64,000 nt of DNA from positions 62,001-126,000 of the forward strand of contig NZ_JASJOC010000001.1 in NCBI RefSeq assembly GCF_030068615.1, written 5' to 3'. Shown here piece by piece: positions 34,461 to 42,462 of the stretch. A model generated the notes under the pieces. It worked only from the letters and a program-made list of their open reading frames with translations, did not search any database and had not been told where the DNA came from. Position numbers and translations under genes: made by a program. This DNA comes from Halostagnicola sp. A-GB9-2. Its GTDB lineage: Archaea > Halobacteriota > Halobacteria > Halobacteriales > Natrialbaceae. Position 1 is the stretch's first letter. The number at the start of each line of letters is the position of its first letter.

Positions 34461-36116
34461 CTACTCGAGAAGGTCGGCGACGGCAGTTTCCGTACCGGCG
34501 ATAACGAGGGCGTCAATCCGCTCGAGCGACCGGTCTTCGATGTGCGTGACGAGCTCTCCCTCGTCTTCGAGTGCGACAATCGAACAGTTGGTCCGAGCGC
34601 GGAACGCTTCGGGATCGAGTTGCTCGAGTTCGTCGGTCTCGAGCGTCGACGTCTCGATCCGCGTCAGCGTTACTCGCTCACCGAGCGTCATAATTTCCCG
34701 ATCGAACACTCGAAGCGTGATCATTCGTCCGGCAACGTTCGGGAGGCTAAGGACGTCATCGGCGCCAGCCGTTTGGAGTCGGCTCACGCTCTCTTCCCGG
34801 TCACTCGCGACGATGAGTTCGAGTTGGTCGGTAAGCGAGCGTGCGACGAGCGTCGTCAGTATCGCATCGTCGTCATCGTCGAGCGCGACGAGCATGGTCT
34901 TTGCATCCTCGATATTCGCCTCGGTAAGAGTCTCCACGGTCGTTGCGTCACCGACGACATCGACGAAAGGACCATCCTCTTGGTCAACGAGTCTGGTCTC
35001 GACGCCGGCACGCTCTAACGTCCCCATGGCCGTTCTGCCGACGATACCGGCACCGACGATTACGACGGGCCCGCGAACGGTGTTGTACCGATAGCTGGTT
35101 GAACCGACGATTTCTTCGGCGGTCTCGAGGTCATCGCTGTTGCCGACGACGAGTAGAGTCGTATTCTCGTCGGCGTGTACATCCGCCGGCAGCGACGCGA
35201 GGAAATCACCGCGGACCCATGCGCCGAGCACCGTTACCCCGATCCGTTCGAGACGGCGGGAAGCGTCGAGCGTTTCTCCGTAGAGGTCACCGTCGGGACC
35301 GACCGGAAGTTCGATTATCTCGAGTTCCTCGCCGCGCTCGAAGGTGTCCTCGGGGAGCTCTATTACGTTCCGGACTTTATCCCCGAGTGACTTTCCGAGA
35401 CGATGTTTCGGCGACAACACCTCGTCTGCACCGGCGTATCGGAGGTACTGAGCGCGAGAGGGGTCGGTAACGAGCGCAAGGATGCTCGCTTCGATATCGC
35501 GCTCTTTGGCTGCGAGCACCACGCGAATGTATTCGTCCGCCGACGCATCGACGAGTACCGTCTCTGCGGCGTCGACCCGTGCATTGTCGAGCGTTTCCTC
35601 GGACGACGGGTCGCCATAGAGAACCGTGTAGCCGCGTTCGTGGAGTCGCTGGGCTCGGTCCGACGACGGGTCAACGATTACGTACGGCGTTTCGCCCGAC
35701 TCGAGCGCTTCGATCAGGGACTGATACAGTTCGGTGTAGCCCACGATAATGACGTGGTCTTCGACCTCGTCGATCTGTCGGGGCGGTGTGGGCTCGATGA
35801 GATCCGCGACCCACGGAACGACGAGTACGGGAAACGCGACGAAGATGTACGCGATTCCGGTTATTTGAATCAGGATCATCAGCGCCGTCATCTCAAGGGT
35901 CTGCCAGGGCGCGTCTTGCCCGTAGCCAGTGGTGGTCATCGACTGAACAACGATTTCGAACGCCTGTACCCAGTTCCGTGGCTCGCCCTCGATCGAGGCC
36001 ATCCCGAACCGATACGCGGCAGTGTACGCCACCAGAAACACGAGAAGTGACCCGACGTAGATGCCGAGTCGCCGTCTCAAGTTGAGCACGGTCGACCACC
36101 GAGCCTGGTGTTCCAT
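34461..36116 (-). CDS. Potassium channel with tandem TrkA-N/TrkA-C (RCK-like) domains
   Basis: 551 residues. The N-terminal ion-channel part has a first membrane helix (YVGSLLVFLVAYTAAYRFGM), a pore loop with the filter QSMTTTGYGQDAPW, and a second helix (ALMILIQITGIAYIFVAFPVLVVPW). Two NAD-binding RCK domains (HVIIVGYTELYQSLIEAL and VVIVGAGIVGRTAMGTL) each are followed by TrkA-C-type domains (GPDGDLYGETLDASRRLE, ETDELEQLDPEAF). It should conduct K+ under cytosolic gating. The MEHQARWS start at 36116 was preferred, but an ATG at 36269 would add 51 polar residues and is possible; divergent promoter with the 36321 gene. Confidence 0.86.
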   Translation of the reverse strand: MEHQARWSTVLNLRRRLGIYVGSLLVFLVAYTAAYRFGMASIEGEPRNWVQAFEIVVQSMTTTGYGQDAPWQTLEMTALMILIQITGIAYIFVAFPVLVVPWVADLIEPTPPRQIDEVEDHVIIVGYTELYQSLIEALESGETPYVIVDPSSDRAQRLHERGYTVLYGDPSSEETLDNARVDAAETVLVDASADEYIRVVLAAKERDIEASILALVTDPSRAQYLRYAGADEVLSPKHRLGKSLGDKVRNVIELPEDTFERGEELEIIELPVGPDGDLYGETLDASRRLERIGVTVLGAWVRGDFLASLPADVHADENTTLLVVGNSDDLETAEEIVGSTSYRYNTVRGPVVIVGAGIVGRTAMGTLERAGVETRLVDQEDGPFVDVVGDATTVETLTEANIEDAKTMLVALDDDDDAILTTLVARSLTDQLELIVASDREESVSRLQTAGADDVLSLPNVAGRMITLRVFDREIMTLGERVTLTRIETSTLETDELEQLDPEAFRARTNCSIVALEDEGELVTHIEDRSLERIDALVIAGTETAVADLLE

Positions 36117-36320
36117 CCGCCGTGAAGTTGTGTCGGATTCATCGGGCTCGAGTGCTGTCTCCGACGCCGACGATAATCGTTCTTGGCCGCGCGAGCTACT
36201 TTCTCTGCACTGTTTGAGAAACCGATATCGGCAGTTCGTTTTCGGCAAGCTGACCGGCATTTTCGTCATCGGGGGATATGAGAGGAAAAGAACAACTAGG
36301 TAGGGCCCAAATACGCGACT

Positions 36321-36665
36321 ATGGGACTCGGAAGCACTGCAAAGAAGATCCAGATGATGTCGGACAAGGCCGAACAGATGTACAAACAGGTACAGCAGCT
36401 CCAGAATCGGATTATTCACCTCGAGGAAGAGGTTGACGACACCCACGATACCGTCAAAAACCTCGACCACCAACTGGATGAGCAACGCGAACTGTTGCTC
36501 GCGATCGCCGACGAACGGGGGATCGACGGCGAGGAGATCCTGGCCGAAGCCGCCATCGACGAGGCAGAGGAGACTGCGGACGGAGAAACCGAATCGGAAG
36601 CGAATAGCGTCGAAACGGCCGAAAGCAAATCAGCCGAAGGAACCGCAACGCCAACCGAGCAATAA
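36321..36665 (+). CDS. DUF5798-like coiled-coil protein
   Basis: 114 residues. Residues 1-60 (MGLGSTAKKIQMMSDKAEQMYKQVQQLQNRIIHLEEEVDDTHDTVKNLDHQLDEQRELLLAIADERGID) form a heptad coiled coil; the C-terminal 45 residues are Glu/Ser/Ala-rich and disordered. This matches a short haloarchaeal family. Probably an adaptor or cytoskeletal-like protein. It is divergent from the channel and upstream of the cysteine synthase gene, with 77 bases between. Confidence 0.8.
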   Translation: MGLGSTAKKIQMMSDKAEQMYKQVQQLQNRIIHLEEEVDDTHDTVKNLDHQLDEQRELLLAIADERGIDGEEILAEAAIDEAEETADGETESEANSVETAESKSAEGTATPTEQ

Positions 36666-36742
36666 CGACGGTATTCGCCACCGCTTGTCCGGCGCGTCTT
36701 TTGTCGACAACACTAACAACAGGGGCAACATTTGCCAAGACG

Positions 36743-37723
36743 ATGACGACCCACGGGAAACCGTTGGACTCGGTGCTCGAGACGATCGGAGAAACGCCAC
36801 TGGTTCGGATTCACGACGCCCCCAGCGGCGTTCCGATCTACGCGAAACTCGAGTCGTTCAATCCCGGCGCGAGCGTCAAAGACCGCATCGGACAGTACAT
36901 GCTCGAACGGATGCTCGAGCGCGGTGACGTTTCAGCGGGCGGCACCGTGATCGAACCCACCGCGGGCAATACGGGAATCGGGTTCGCCATCGCGGCCGAG
37001 CAACTCGGGCTAGACGCTATTTTCGTCGTCCCCGAACGGTTCAGTCTCGAGAAACAGCAACTGATGGACGCGCTCGGCGCGAGGGTCATCAACACGCCGA
37101 CCGAGGACGGCATGGACGGTGCGATCGAACGAGCGCACCAACTCGCGGACGAACTCGACGACGCGGTCGTTCCACAGCAGTTCTCGAACCCGCTGAACGC
37201 GGAGGCCCACTACGCGACGACGGGGCCGGAAATTTACGACGCGCTCGAAGGCGAAGTCGGTGCGATCGTCGCGGGCTGTGGCACCGCGGGGACGCTGATG
37301 GGAATCGCGTCGTATGCACGCGAGCAAAACCCGGAGACCTACGTCGCGGCCGTCGAACCCGAAGGCTCCCTCTACGGCGAATTTATCGAGGAGGAACGCG
37401 AGGAAGGGGAGTACAAAACTGAAGGGATCGGCACGCACAACACGGAAACGAACGAACTCTTCGATCCCGAACTGGTCGACGACATCCACGCCGTTCCCGA
37501 CCGAGACGCACACGAGGAGCTTCGGCGACTCGCTCGCGAAGAGGGACATCTCGTCGCCTCGAGTTCGGGTGCGGCGAGCGCCGCCGCGAAAGCCGTTGCA
37601 CGCGATATCGCCACTGGCGAAATCGACGTTCCGTACGATTCCGTCGTCACGGTGTTTCCCGACTCGAGCGAGCGATACCTCTCGAAGGGAATCTACCGGG
37701 ATTTCGAGGAGTGGGAGAACTAA
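36743..37723 (+). CDS. Cysteine synthase (O-acetylserine/O-phosphoserine sulfhydrylase)
   Basis: 326-residue PLP enzyme forming L-cysteine from an activated serine and sulfide. The PLP Lys is in NPGASVKDRIGQYM; the substrate loop is EPTAGNTGIGFAIAA; the phosphate-binding loop GCGTAGTLMG. The acetate/phosphate Ser loop PTEDGMDGAIERA and C-terminal VVTVFPDSSERYLSKGIY are normal. ATG 36743 (MTTHGKPLDSVLETIGETPLVRIHD) fits the family start. No serine acetyltransferase gene is adjacent. Confidence 0.93.
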   Translation: MTTHGKPLDSVLETIGETPLVRIHDAPSGVPIYAKLESFNPGASVKDRIGQYMLERMLERGDVSAGGTVIEPTAGNTGIGFAIAAEQLGLDAIFVVPERFSLEKQQLMDALGARVINTPTEDGMDGAIERAHQLADELDDAVVPQQFSNPLNAEAHYATTGPEIYDALEGEVGAIVAGCGTAGTLMGIASYAREQNPETYVAAVEPEGSLYGEFIEEEREEGEYKTEGIGTHNTETNELFDPELVDDIHAVPDRDAHEELRRLAREEGHLVASSSGAASAAAKAVARDIATGEIDVPYDSVVTVFPDSSERYLSKGIYRDFEEWEN

Positions 37724-37851
37724 CGGGAGTCCTCGATGCAGGTTTGGCGAGTGAACCTCCGTACGGATCCGAAGGCGCTCAGCTCCGACTGGCCGGTCCA
37801 CCCCGCAAGTGTCTGCTGGTCACTTATTCGCGCTCGCGATGTTCTCGACGT

Positions 37852-38112
37852 ATGGCAACCGAACGCACGTGGGCGCGACGGACCGTCCTCCGAATCACCG
37901 GCGCGTCGGCGACGATAGCGCTCGTCGCCGGCTGTGGCGGCGACGAAGAGCCTGAATCCGAAGAAGGGACTGGAAACGGCCAAGAGCGCGAGGAGGACGA
38001 AGCAGACGACGACGGCGCGGTCAACGACGACGATGGCACAGGAGATGATGCGGAAGATGACAACGGTGGAGCCGGTGATGGCACAGACGGCGACGACGAA
38101 GGCGGCGAATGA
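37852..38112 (+). CDS. Short acidic Tat lipoprotein without a globular domain
   Basis: 86 residues. MATERTWARRTVLRITGASATIALVAGCGG has a twin Arg and lipobox Cys at 28, then an acidic Glu/Asp/Gly linker (EEGTGNGQEREEDEADDDGA...) that ends the protein. Haloarchaeal halocyanin-type lipoproteins use such a linker before a copper domain; here the domain is missing. It may be a truncated gene or a real short acidic surface lipoprotein. No frameshift continuation is seen downstream before 38199. Confidence 0.7.
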   Translation: MATERTWARRTVLRITGASATIALVAGCGGDEEPESEEGTGNGQEREEDEADDDGAVNDDDGTGDDAEDDNGGAGDGTDGDDEGGE

Positions 38113-38198
38113 CCCAGCTACCGAAACTACCTGCACGAGCGCCGAGGACCGCGGTCGATCACACTGCTCCCGCTGAGCGGAGACGATCGATTTCGAAG

Positions 38199-38609
38199 CT
38201 ACTCGAGGAGCCGCCGGTGCTCCACTTTCATACACCGGTCCTGGACGACCTGCCTGCCAGCATCTTCGACGCGGGCCGCGGCGTCGTCGTCGCTAATTCC
38301 TAACTGCGTCCAGACCGCGTCGACGTCATCGCGTTCGAGGACCTCGTCGACGATTCCGTCGACCTCGTCGCTCGGTCGAAAGACGCAGACGACGTCGATT
38401 TCCGACTCGAGGCCGGCCAGCGAATCGGCTACAGGGCGGTCGAATATCTCTTCGGCAAACGGGTTGATCGGGTGGACGTCGTAGCCGTGCTCGAGCAAAT
38501 ACGCCGGCACGTCGTGAGCCGCCTTGCCCGGCGAACTCGAGCAGCCGACGACGGCGATAGACTCGTTCTCGAGAATAGTCCGAAGTTCTTCGTCAGTCTC
38601 GACTGGCAT
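38199..38609 (-). CDS. CoA-binding domain protein
   Basis: 136 residues with the Rossmann-like CoA-binding fold: SIAVVGCSSSPGKAAHDVPAYLLEHGYDVHPINPFAEEIF, PVADSLAGLESEIDVVCVFRPSDEVDGIVDEVL, VDAVWTQLGISDDDAAARVEDAGRQVVQDRCMKVEHRRL. Single-domain proteins of this type (YccU-like) bind CoA without known catalysis. It precedes no clear partner; the upstream gene on the same strand is the UbiA prenyltransferase. Confidence 0.92.
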   Translation of the reverse strand: MPVETDEELRTILENESIAVVGCSSSPGKAAHDVPAYLLEHGYDVHPINPFAEEIFDRPVADSLAGLESEIDVVCVFRPSDEVDGIVDEVLERDDVDAVWTQLGISDDDAAARVEDAGRQVVQDRCMKVEHRRLLE

Positions 38610-38670
38610 ACATCGGTGTAGAACCCCCGTTAGTAAACGTCTGTGGGACTGTCGTCCGGGCGGCTCTTTT

Positions 38671-39522
38671 TCAGAAGACGGTCAACAACTCGTCTGCGCG
38701 CCCGACGATAAAGGCCAACGCGGCGAGGAACATTCCGTATTTAAGCGACGATTGGCCGCTCGTCGGGTCCTCGAAGCTCTTCACGCCGGCATAAAGCATG
38801 AACAGGTCCGCCGGAATTACGACGACGAGGTAGGCGACCCCGAAGTATCCCAGCAGATACGGGAGCGGACTCGCGAGAATACCAATTATGAGTAACCCGA
38901 GCGAGATCAACAATGCCCGTCGTTCGCCGACCGCGATCGGCAACGTGTTCAGCCCTTCGGCTCGATCACCCTCGATGTCCTCGACGTCTTTGACGATCTC
39001 TCTCGTCAGGGTCGCGATCGCCGCGAGCACGAAGAGCACTATCGCCGACTCGATATCGCCGACCGCCGCACTCCCGAACAAAAACGTGCTTCCGACGAGG
39101 TAAGCGACGAGCGCGTTGCCGATACCCGGCAGCCCCTTGAACACTTCCGTGTACGCGACCAACGCGAGCAGATTTATCCCTGCGATGGCAATCGCGAGCG
39201 GCGGGAGCAACAGCGCTAACCCGACCGCAACCACGAACAACACGATACTGAAGATCAACGCTCCGCGTGGACTCACCGCGCCTCGTGGAATCGCCCGCTC
39301 GGGCTGGTTGATCCGGTCGATTTCCCTGTCGAAGTAATCGTTTATCGCGTTGCCGGCACCGACGGCCAATGCGGTCGCCCCGACGGCCGCGGCGACCGCT
39401 ATCGGCTCTCCGGTCATCCCACCCGCGACGAACGCACCGATAAACGTGAGCACGCTGGCCGCGATCACGTTCACGGGACGCGTTAGCTCGAGTAACCCAC
39501 GTGTCGTCTCCACCGCTGTCAT
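38671..39522 (-). CDS. Digeranylgeranylglyceryl phosphate synthase (UbiA family)
   Basis: 283 residues, eight to nine helices. Attaches the second geranylgeranyl chain in archaeol lipid synthesis. Aspartate-rich motifs for Mg-diphosphate binding are NAINDYFDREIDRINQPERAIPRG (motif 1) and IVKDVEDIEGDRAEGLNTLPI (motif 2). The start MTAVETTRGLLELTRPVNVIAASVLTFIGAFVAGG is family-typical. The CoA-binding gene lies 61 bases downstream. Confidence 0.92.
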   Translation of the reverse strand: MTAVETTRGLLELTRPVNVIAASVLTFIGAFVAGGMTGEPIAVAAAVGATALAVGAGNAINDYFDREIDRINQPERAIPRGAVSPRGALIFSIVLFVVAVGLALLLPPLAIAIAGINLLALVAYTEVFKGLPGIGNALVAYLVGSTFLFGSAAVGDIESAIVLFVLAAIATLTREIVKDVEDIEGDRAEGLNTLPIAVGERRALLISLGLLIIGILASPLPYLLGYFGVAYLVVVIPADLFMLYAGVKSFEDPTSGQSSLKYGMFLAALAFIVGRADELLTVF

Positions 39523-39617
39523 ATCCCGGGATGGTCAGGCCCGGGAGATAAACAATCCGATACCGCCTCGCCGGTCGCTATCCACTCACTGGTCGCCCGC
39601 CGAGGAATGGCTCCCAC

Positions 39618-39800
39618 TCACTGCCAATTCTCGAGATCACAGAGCGAATCGGGTGCCACGGAGATCCACTGCCCCTCGTTCTCGTCGTCGTTGGATCGTC
39701 CCGGCACTGCGGTCCAGGTCTCGTCTTCGTCGGTCAACAACTCGAGGACATCGCTGGCGAGCTCATCCGCATCTGGGATGGAGGGTTCGTTCGTCATCAT
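39618..39800 (-). CDS. DUF7511-like small haloarchaeal protein
   Basis: 60 residues. PDADELASDVLELLTDEDETWTAVPGRSNDDENEGQWISVAPDSLCDLENWQ matches a short haloarchaeal family with a Trp-rich core and terminal WISV...DLENWQ. Codon use and acidity look coding. The initial ATG is doubled (MMTNEP). Function unknown; it sits between a UbiA gene and tRNA-Arg, not obviously in an operon. Confidence 0.75.
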   Translation of the reverse strand: MMTNEPSIPDADELASDVLELLTDEDETWTAVPGRSNDDENEGQWISVAPDSLCDLENWQ

Positions 39801-39950
39801 GACTCGTCCCTGTCTTCGAACGCCTCGCTAATGACCCGTCTGAAAATTTTCACCGACTGAGAACTACCGATACTTCGGGGTGGTCGGGGAGTGCTCGAGG
39901 CCGGTTCAAATCGAGTAACTTATACGGAGCCGTCGGGAACAAACAGGTGA

Positions 39951-40025
39951 GGGCGCTTAGCTCAGTCTGGACAGAGTGCTTGGCTTCGGACCAAACCGTC
40001 GCGGGTTCAAATCCTGCAGCGCCCA
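39951..40025 (+). tRNA. tRNA-Arg (TCG anticodon)
   Basis: 75-base cloverleaf. Acceptor stem GGGCGCT/AGCGCCC with discriminator A; D arm TAGCTCAGTCTGGACAGAG; anticodon loop CTTCGGA gives UCG (codon CGA); T arm GCGGGTTCAAATCCTGC. The anticodon stem carries one mismatch at the outer pair (C-A). TATA box CTTATA at 39919-39924, 27 bases upstream. The 3' half is the integration target for the island downstream, which contains four copies of its end. Confidence 0.94.
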
Positions 40026-40026
40026 T
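40013..40026 (+). repeat. attachment site copy 1 (in tRNA-Arg)
   Basis: CCTGCAGCGCCCAT is the 3' end of the tRNA-Arg gene. It is repeated identically at 45661-45674 and in degenerate form at 40118 and 49284. The site would be attL of the first integrated element. Confidence 0.75.
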
Positions 40027-40029
40027 ATT

Positions 40030-40131
40030 TCTGTCGCGAACAAATCCGTGAGCGACAGATACTGGACCGCGAAGGATTTGAATCAGGGAGCAACTTCGTT
40101 GCGACCGTGGTTCAAATCCTGTAGCGCCTAT
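40030..40131 (+). repeat. Trailer of tRNA-Arg: hairpin with GAAC...GTGA loop, inverted T-arm, degenerate att copy
   Basis: Same plan as after tRNA-Gly. Stem TCTGTCGC/GCGACAGA (8 bp, 40030-40059) around the identical loop GAACAAATCCGTGA; then GGATTTGAATCA (40074-40085); then a hairpin GCAAC/GTTGC with TTC loop (40090-40102); then a degraded tRNA end GGTTCAAATCCTGTAGCGCC (40109-40128), 105 bases after the original. The stem differs in sequence from the Gly one but pairs, so it covaries while the loop stays fixed. Confidence 0.8.
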
Positions 40132-40387
40132 CCTGATTCACCACGCTTAGAATCACAGGACAGCGGAGGGTTACTTATAAATTCAACCCCATCTGCGCGC
40201 TAGAGTTCGTGATTATCCATAACGGGGATTGATTCGGTCGTGCGATTAGCCAAGAGCCAATGGTTTGCGCACCCACAGAACCCTGTGCGTCAGCTACCTA
40301 TGATTAGATATAGGTATTATGACATTCATAGTCAGGTCACGACCGTTAGGATGGATGTGTAAATTGTGTTCGGAGAATGAATATAAA

Positions 40388-41132
40388 GGGCACTGCCTAA
40401 TTGAGTCAGTTTGAGAAGTGAGCAGGTCGTTAGTTGATTTGGACAAATGCTCTCAGACCTGATCAGTGAGAGCTACGACGCGGATTTAGAAGAAGCTTGG
40501 GAGAACGAGCGGACGGCGACGCCCGTTAGGGCGTTCGCCGTCCGCCTCCACGCAACTGGATGTTCGCTTCAGGAGACAACAACGGTTCTCGCCGAATTAG
40601 GCGCTAAACGCTCTCATGGAGTGGTTTGGAATTGAATACATCGGCTGGCTGACAGCGTTCCAGACCCGCGACGGCTTTGCCGTCGCGGGTCGCGGTTGAT
40701 GAGACTGCTGTCAAGATCAACGGCGAATGATCTCGGTTATACGCTGCAATAGACCTTGACACGAAGTTAATTCTTGATGCCCAGTTGTTCGGACGCCACG
40801 GCACCGATCTGGCAGCTGTGTTCCTGCATGGACTCCGCGAGAAATACGATTTCTCCGAGGCGTTATTTCTCGTCGATCAGTTTGGGTATCGGACTACCCT
40901 CGCTCGACTCGGATTGAACGGTCGGGTTGACTATACCGATCGAAACCTCATCGAAAAGTGGTTTCACACGCTCAAAATGAGACTTGACCGTTTCCATAAC
41001 TCGTGGGTGGGCAGTCGGGCGAGCGCACGCGAATGGATTGAACAGTTCGTTCATTACTACAACCATCAAAGACCCCATCAATCGCTCGATGGACGAACAC
41101 CAGCTGACGAGGTGCTAAACTAGACAGTGCCC
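40388..41132 (+). mobile_element. IS6-family insertion sequence, inactivated
   Basis: 745-base element bounded by near-perfect inverted repeats: GGGCACTGCCTA at 40388-40399 and TAGACAGTGCCC at 41121-41132 (one mismatch). Length and ends fit the haloarchaeal ISH14/ISH15-like IS6 group. The flanking 8 bases do not match, so no target duplication remains. It is the first item inside the island after the tRNA-Arg trailer and lies just upstream of the McrB-like gene. Confidence 0.82.
40447..41123 (+). pseudogene. IS6-type transposase, broken
   Basis: Opens as MLSDLISESYDADLEEAWENERTATP, through RSHGVVWN, where the next codon expected as Trp is TGA (40633). A second Trp-to-TGA stop follows in INGE-stop-SRLYAAIDLDTK. 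Between them a 12-bp perfect palindrome (ACCCGCGACGGC-TTT-GCCGTCGCGGGT, 40664-40690) also shifts the frame relative to the usual VPDP...RVAVDE. The C-terminal half is intact (FLVDQFGYRTTLARLGLNGRVDYTDRNLIEKWFHTLKMRLDRFHNSW) with the DDE-domain Glu in place. A second hairpin (GCGGACGGCGA arms, 40509-40545) is in the normal coding part. Confidence 0.85.
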
Positions 41133-41193
41133 TATCTACTAATTCTAATTTGATCAGATGATTTATTGTCACTCAATATAATATTCATACACA

Positions 41194-42462
41194 ATGTCTT
41201 CAGGCCGAGGATCTCAGTCTATTTCTCTCAAAGATGCGAAAGACAAAGCACCAACACTCTACCGCCACTACGATGATGCGGTTCGTACGGCCCAAAACGC
41301 AGAAAATGCCGACGTCATCCATTTTTTGACCAGCGATCGCATCGTCAAGTTCCTTGACGAGGATGAATACACACAACCCTTAGACACTCACCATGAAGAT
41401 GGGTTAGGCGAGATCAGGCAAGCTGTCCTGTTTTCAGATTGTAACCCAGAACACAAGAAGGCAATCCACTTTCGCGCTGATGATACGCCGCAGAACATCC
41501 GCGTTCCACAAGACGTACAAGATAATGCGTTTGGCGCGCTCGAAGCAGGCAAACCGGTTGTCCTCTATGGACCTACAGGAACCGGGAAAACGACGTTCGC
41601 CAAGCAGCTTGCGAATGAACACAAAAACAATATTGGATACGAAATACACACTGCAACACCATCCTGGACGGCCGAAGATATCATCGGCCGAATTGAACCA
41701 AAGCTCACCGACAAAGAAGAAGGGCTGAGCTATCACAAGCGGCTGGGTGCAGTTACACAGGCGGTTGACCAAGCGCGAAAAATCTGTGATGAGGGCTACA
41801 CCTATACCGTGATCTTGGATGAGATTACACGCGCCGATATTTCGCGGATCTTTGGACCATTATACTCTGCGATCGAAAATCCACAGCAGACAATCTTTGA
41901 AGTTGATGATCAGAATAGCATTCAATTAGATAATAATGTGAATATTATCTGTACAATGAATATCTCTGACCGGACAGTCAACGAACTGGATGATGCGATC
42001 ACCCGCCGCTTCGCCATGGTAGACGTTGACCACTTCACAGATGAGGGACGACAGCAACTGTTCAATGATTGGATTGAGTCGATGGATTTGCCGATCAATG
42101 GTAAAATGTTACGAAAATTATTTGAACGAGATCATGATCAGCTCAACAACCGTGATGGCGACACACGAACACCCATCCAGCAGTTTGGGCCGATGCATTA
42201 CAGGGACGTACTCTCTTTCTTAGAAGCCACCTGTATGGAGGACGGGCGTTACGAACAAAGACCGTACGAGGCTGTCGGACAGGCGTACCGGACCTATATT
42301 ATTCCGCGGCTGCTCAACACAGCCTCGTACGACCAAATGGCTCGTATTCACGACCATTATACAGATTTGAATAGTAGATTTGACTTTGATCTCTCTCCCG
42401 CTATTGACTTGGTTGAACGCCGACAGCAGAATACCCGACAACAGTTAGGAATCAATGAGTAG
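41194..42462 (+). CDS. McrB-like AAA+ GTPase of a type IV restriction system
   Basis: 422 residues. Walker A GPTGTGKTT (126-134), Walker B VILDEITRAD (206-), and the McrB signature TMNISDRTVNELDDAITRRF, in which NxxD (Asn256-Asp259) predicts GTP specificity and the tandem Arg is the finger. The first 110 residues are not the EVE or DUF3578 modified-base sensor of E. coli McrB and match nothing I recognise. The gene is A+T-rich compared with the surrounding chromosome, which suggests transfer. Overlaps mcrC by 8 bases, so the pair is co-translated. Confidence 0.88.
   Translation: MSSGRGSQSISLKDAKDKAPTLYRHYDDAVRTAQNAENADVIHFLTSDRIVKFLDEDEYTQPLDTHHEDGLGEIRQAVLFSDCNPEHKKAIHFRADDTPQNIRVPQDVQDNAFGALEAGKPVVLYGPTGTGKTTFAKQLANEHKNNIGYEIHTATPSWTAEDIIGRIEPKLTDKEEGLSYHKRLGAVTQAVDQARKICDEGYTYTVILDEITRADISRIFGPLYSAIENPQQTIFEVDDQNSIQLDNNVNIICTMNISDRTVNELDDAITRRFAMVDVDHFTDEGRQQLFNDWIESMDLPINGKMLRKLFERDHDQLNNRDGDTRTPIQQFGPMHYRDVLSFLEATCMEDGRYEQRPYEAVGQAYRTYIIPRLLNTASYDQMARIHDHYTDLNSRFDFDLSPAIDLVERRQQNTRQQLGINE

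Noticed and set aside
36117-36485. Extended N terminus of the potassium channel (MLIQLVVEVF...)
   Set aside because: It is the antisense shadow of the coiled-coil gene at 36321; channel homology begins only after MEHQARWS.
40030-40131. Possible CRISPR repeat because of repeated GAACAAATCCGTGA
   Set aside because: Only one copy per tRNA trailer, with no spacer-repeat array and no cas genes.
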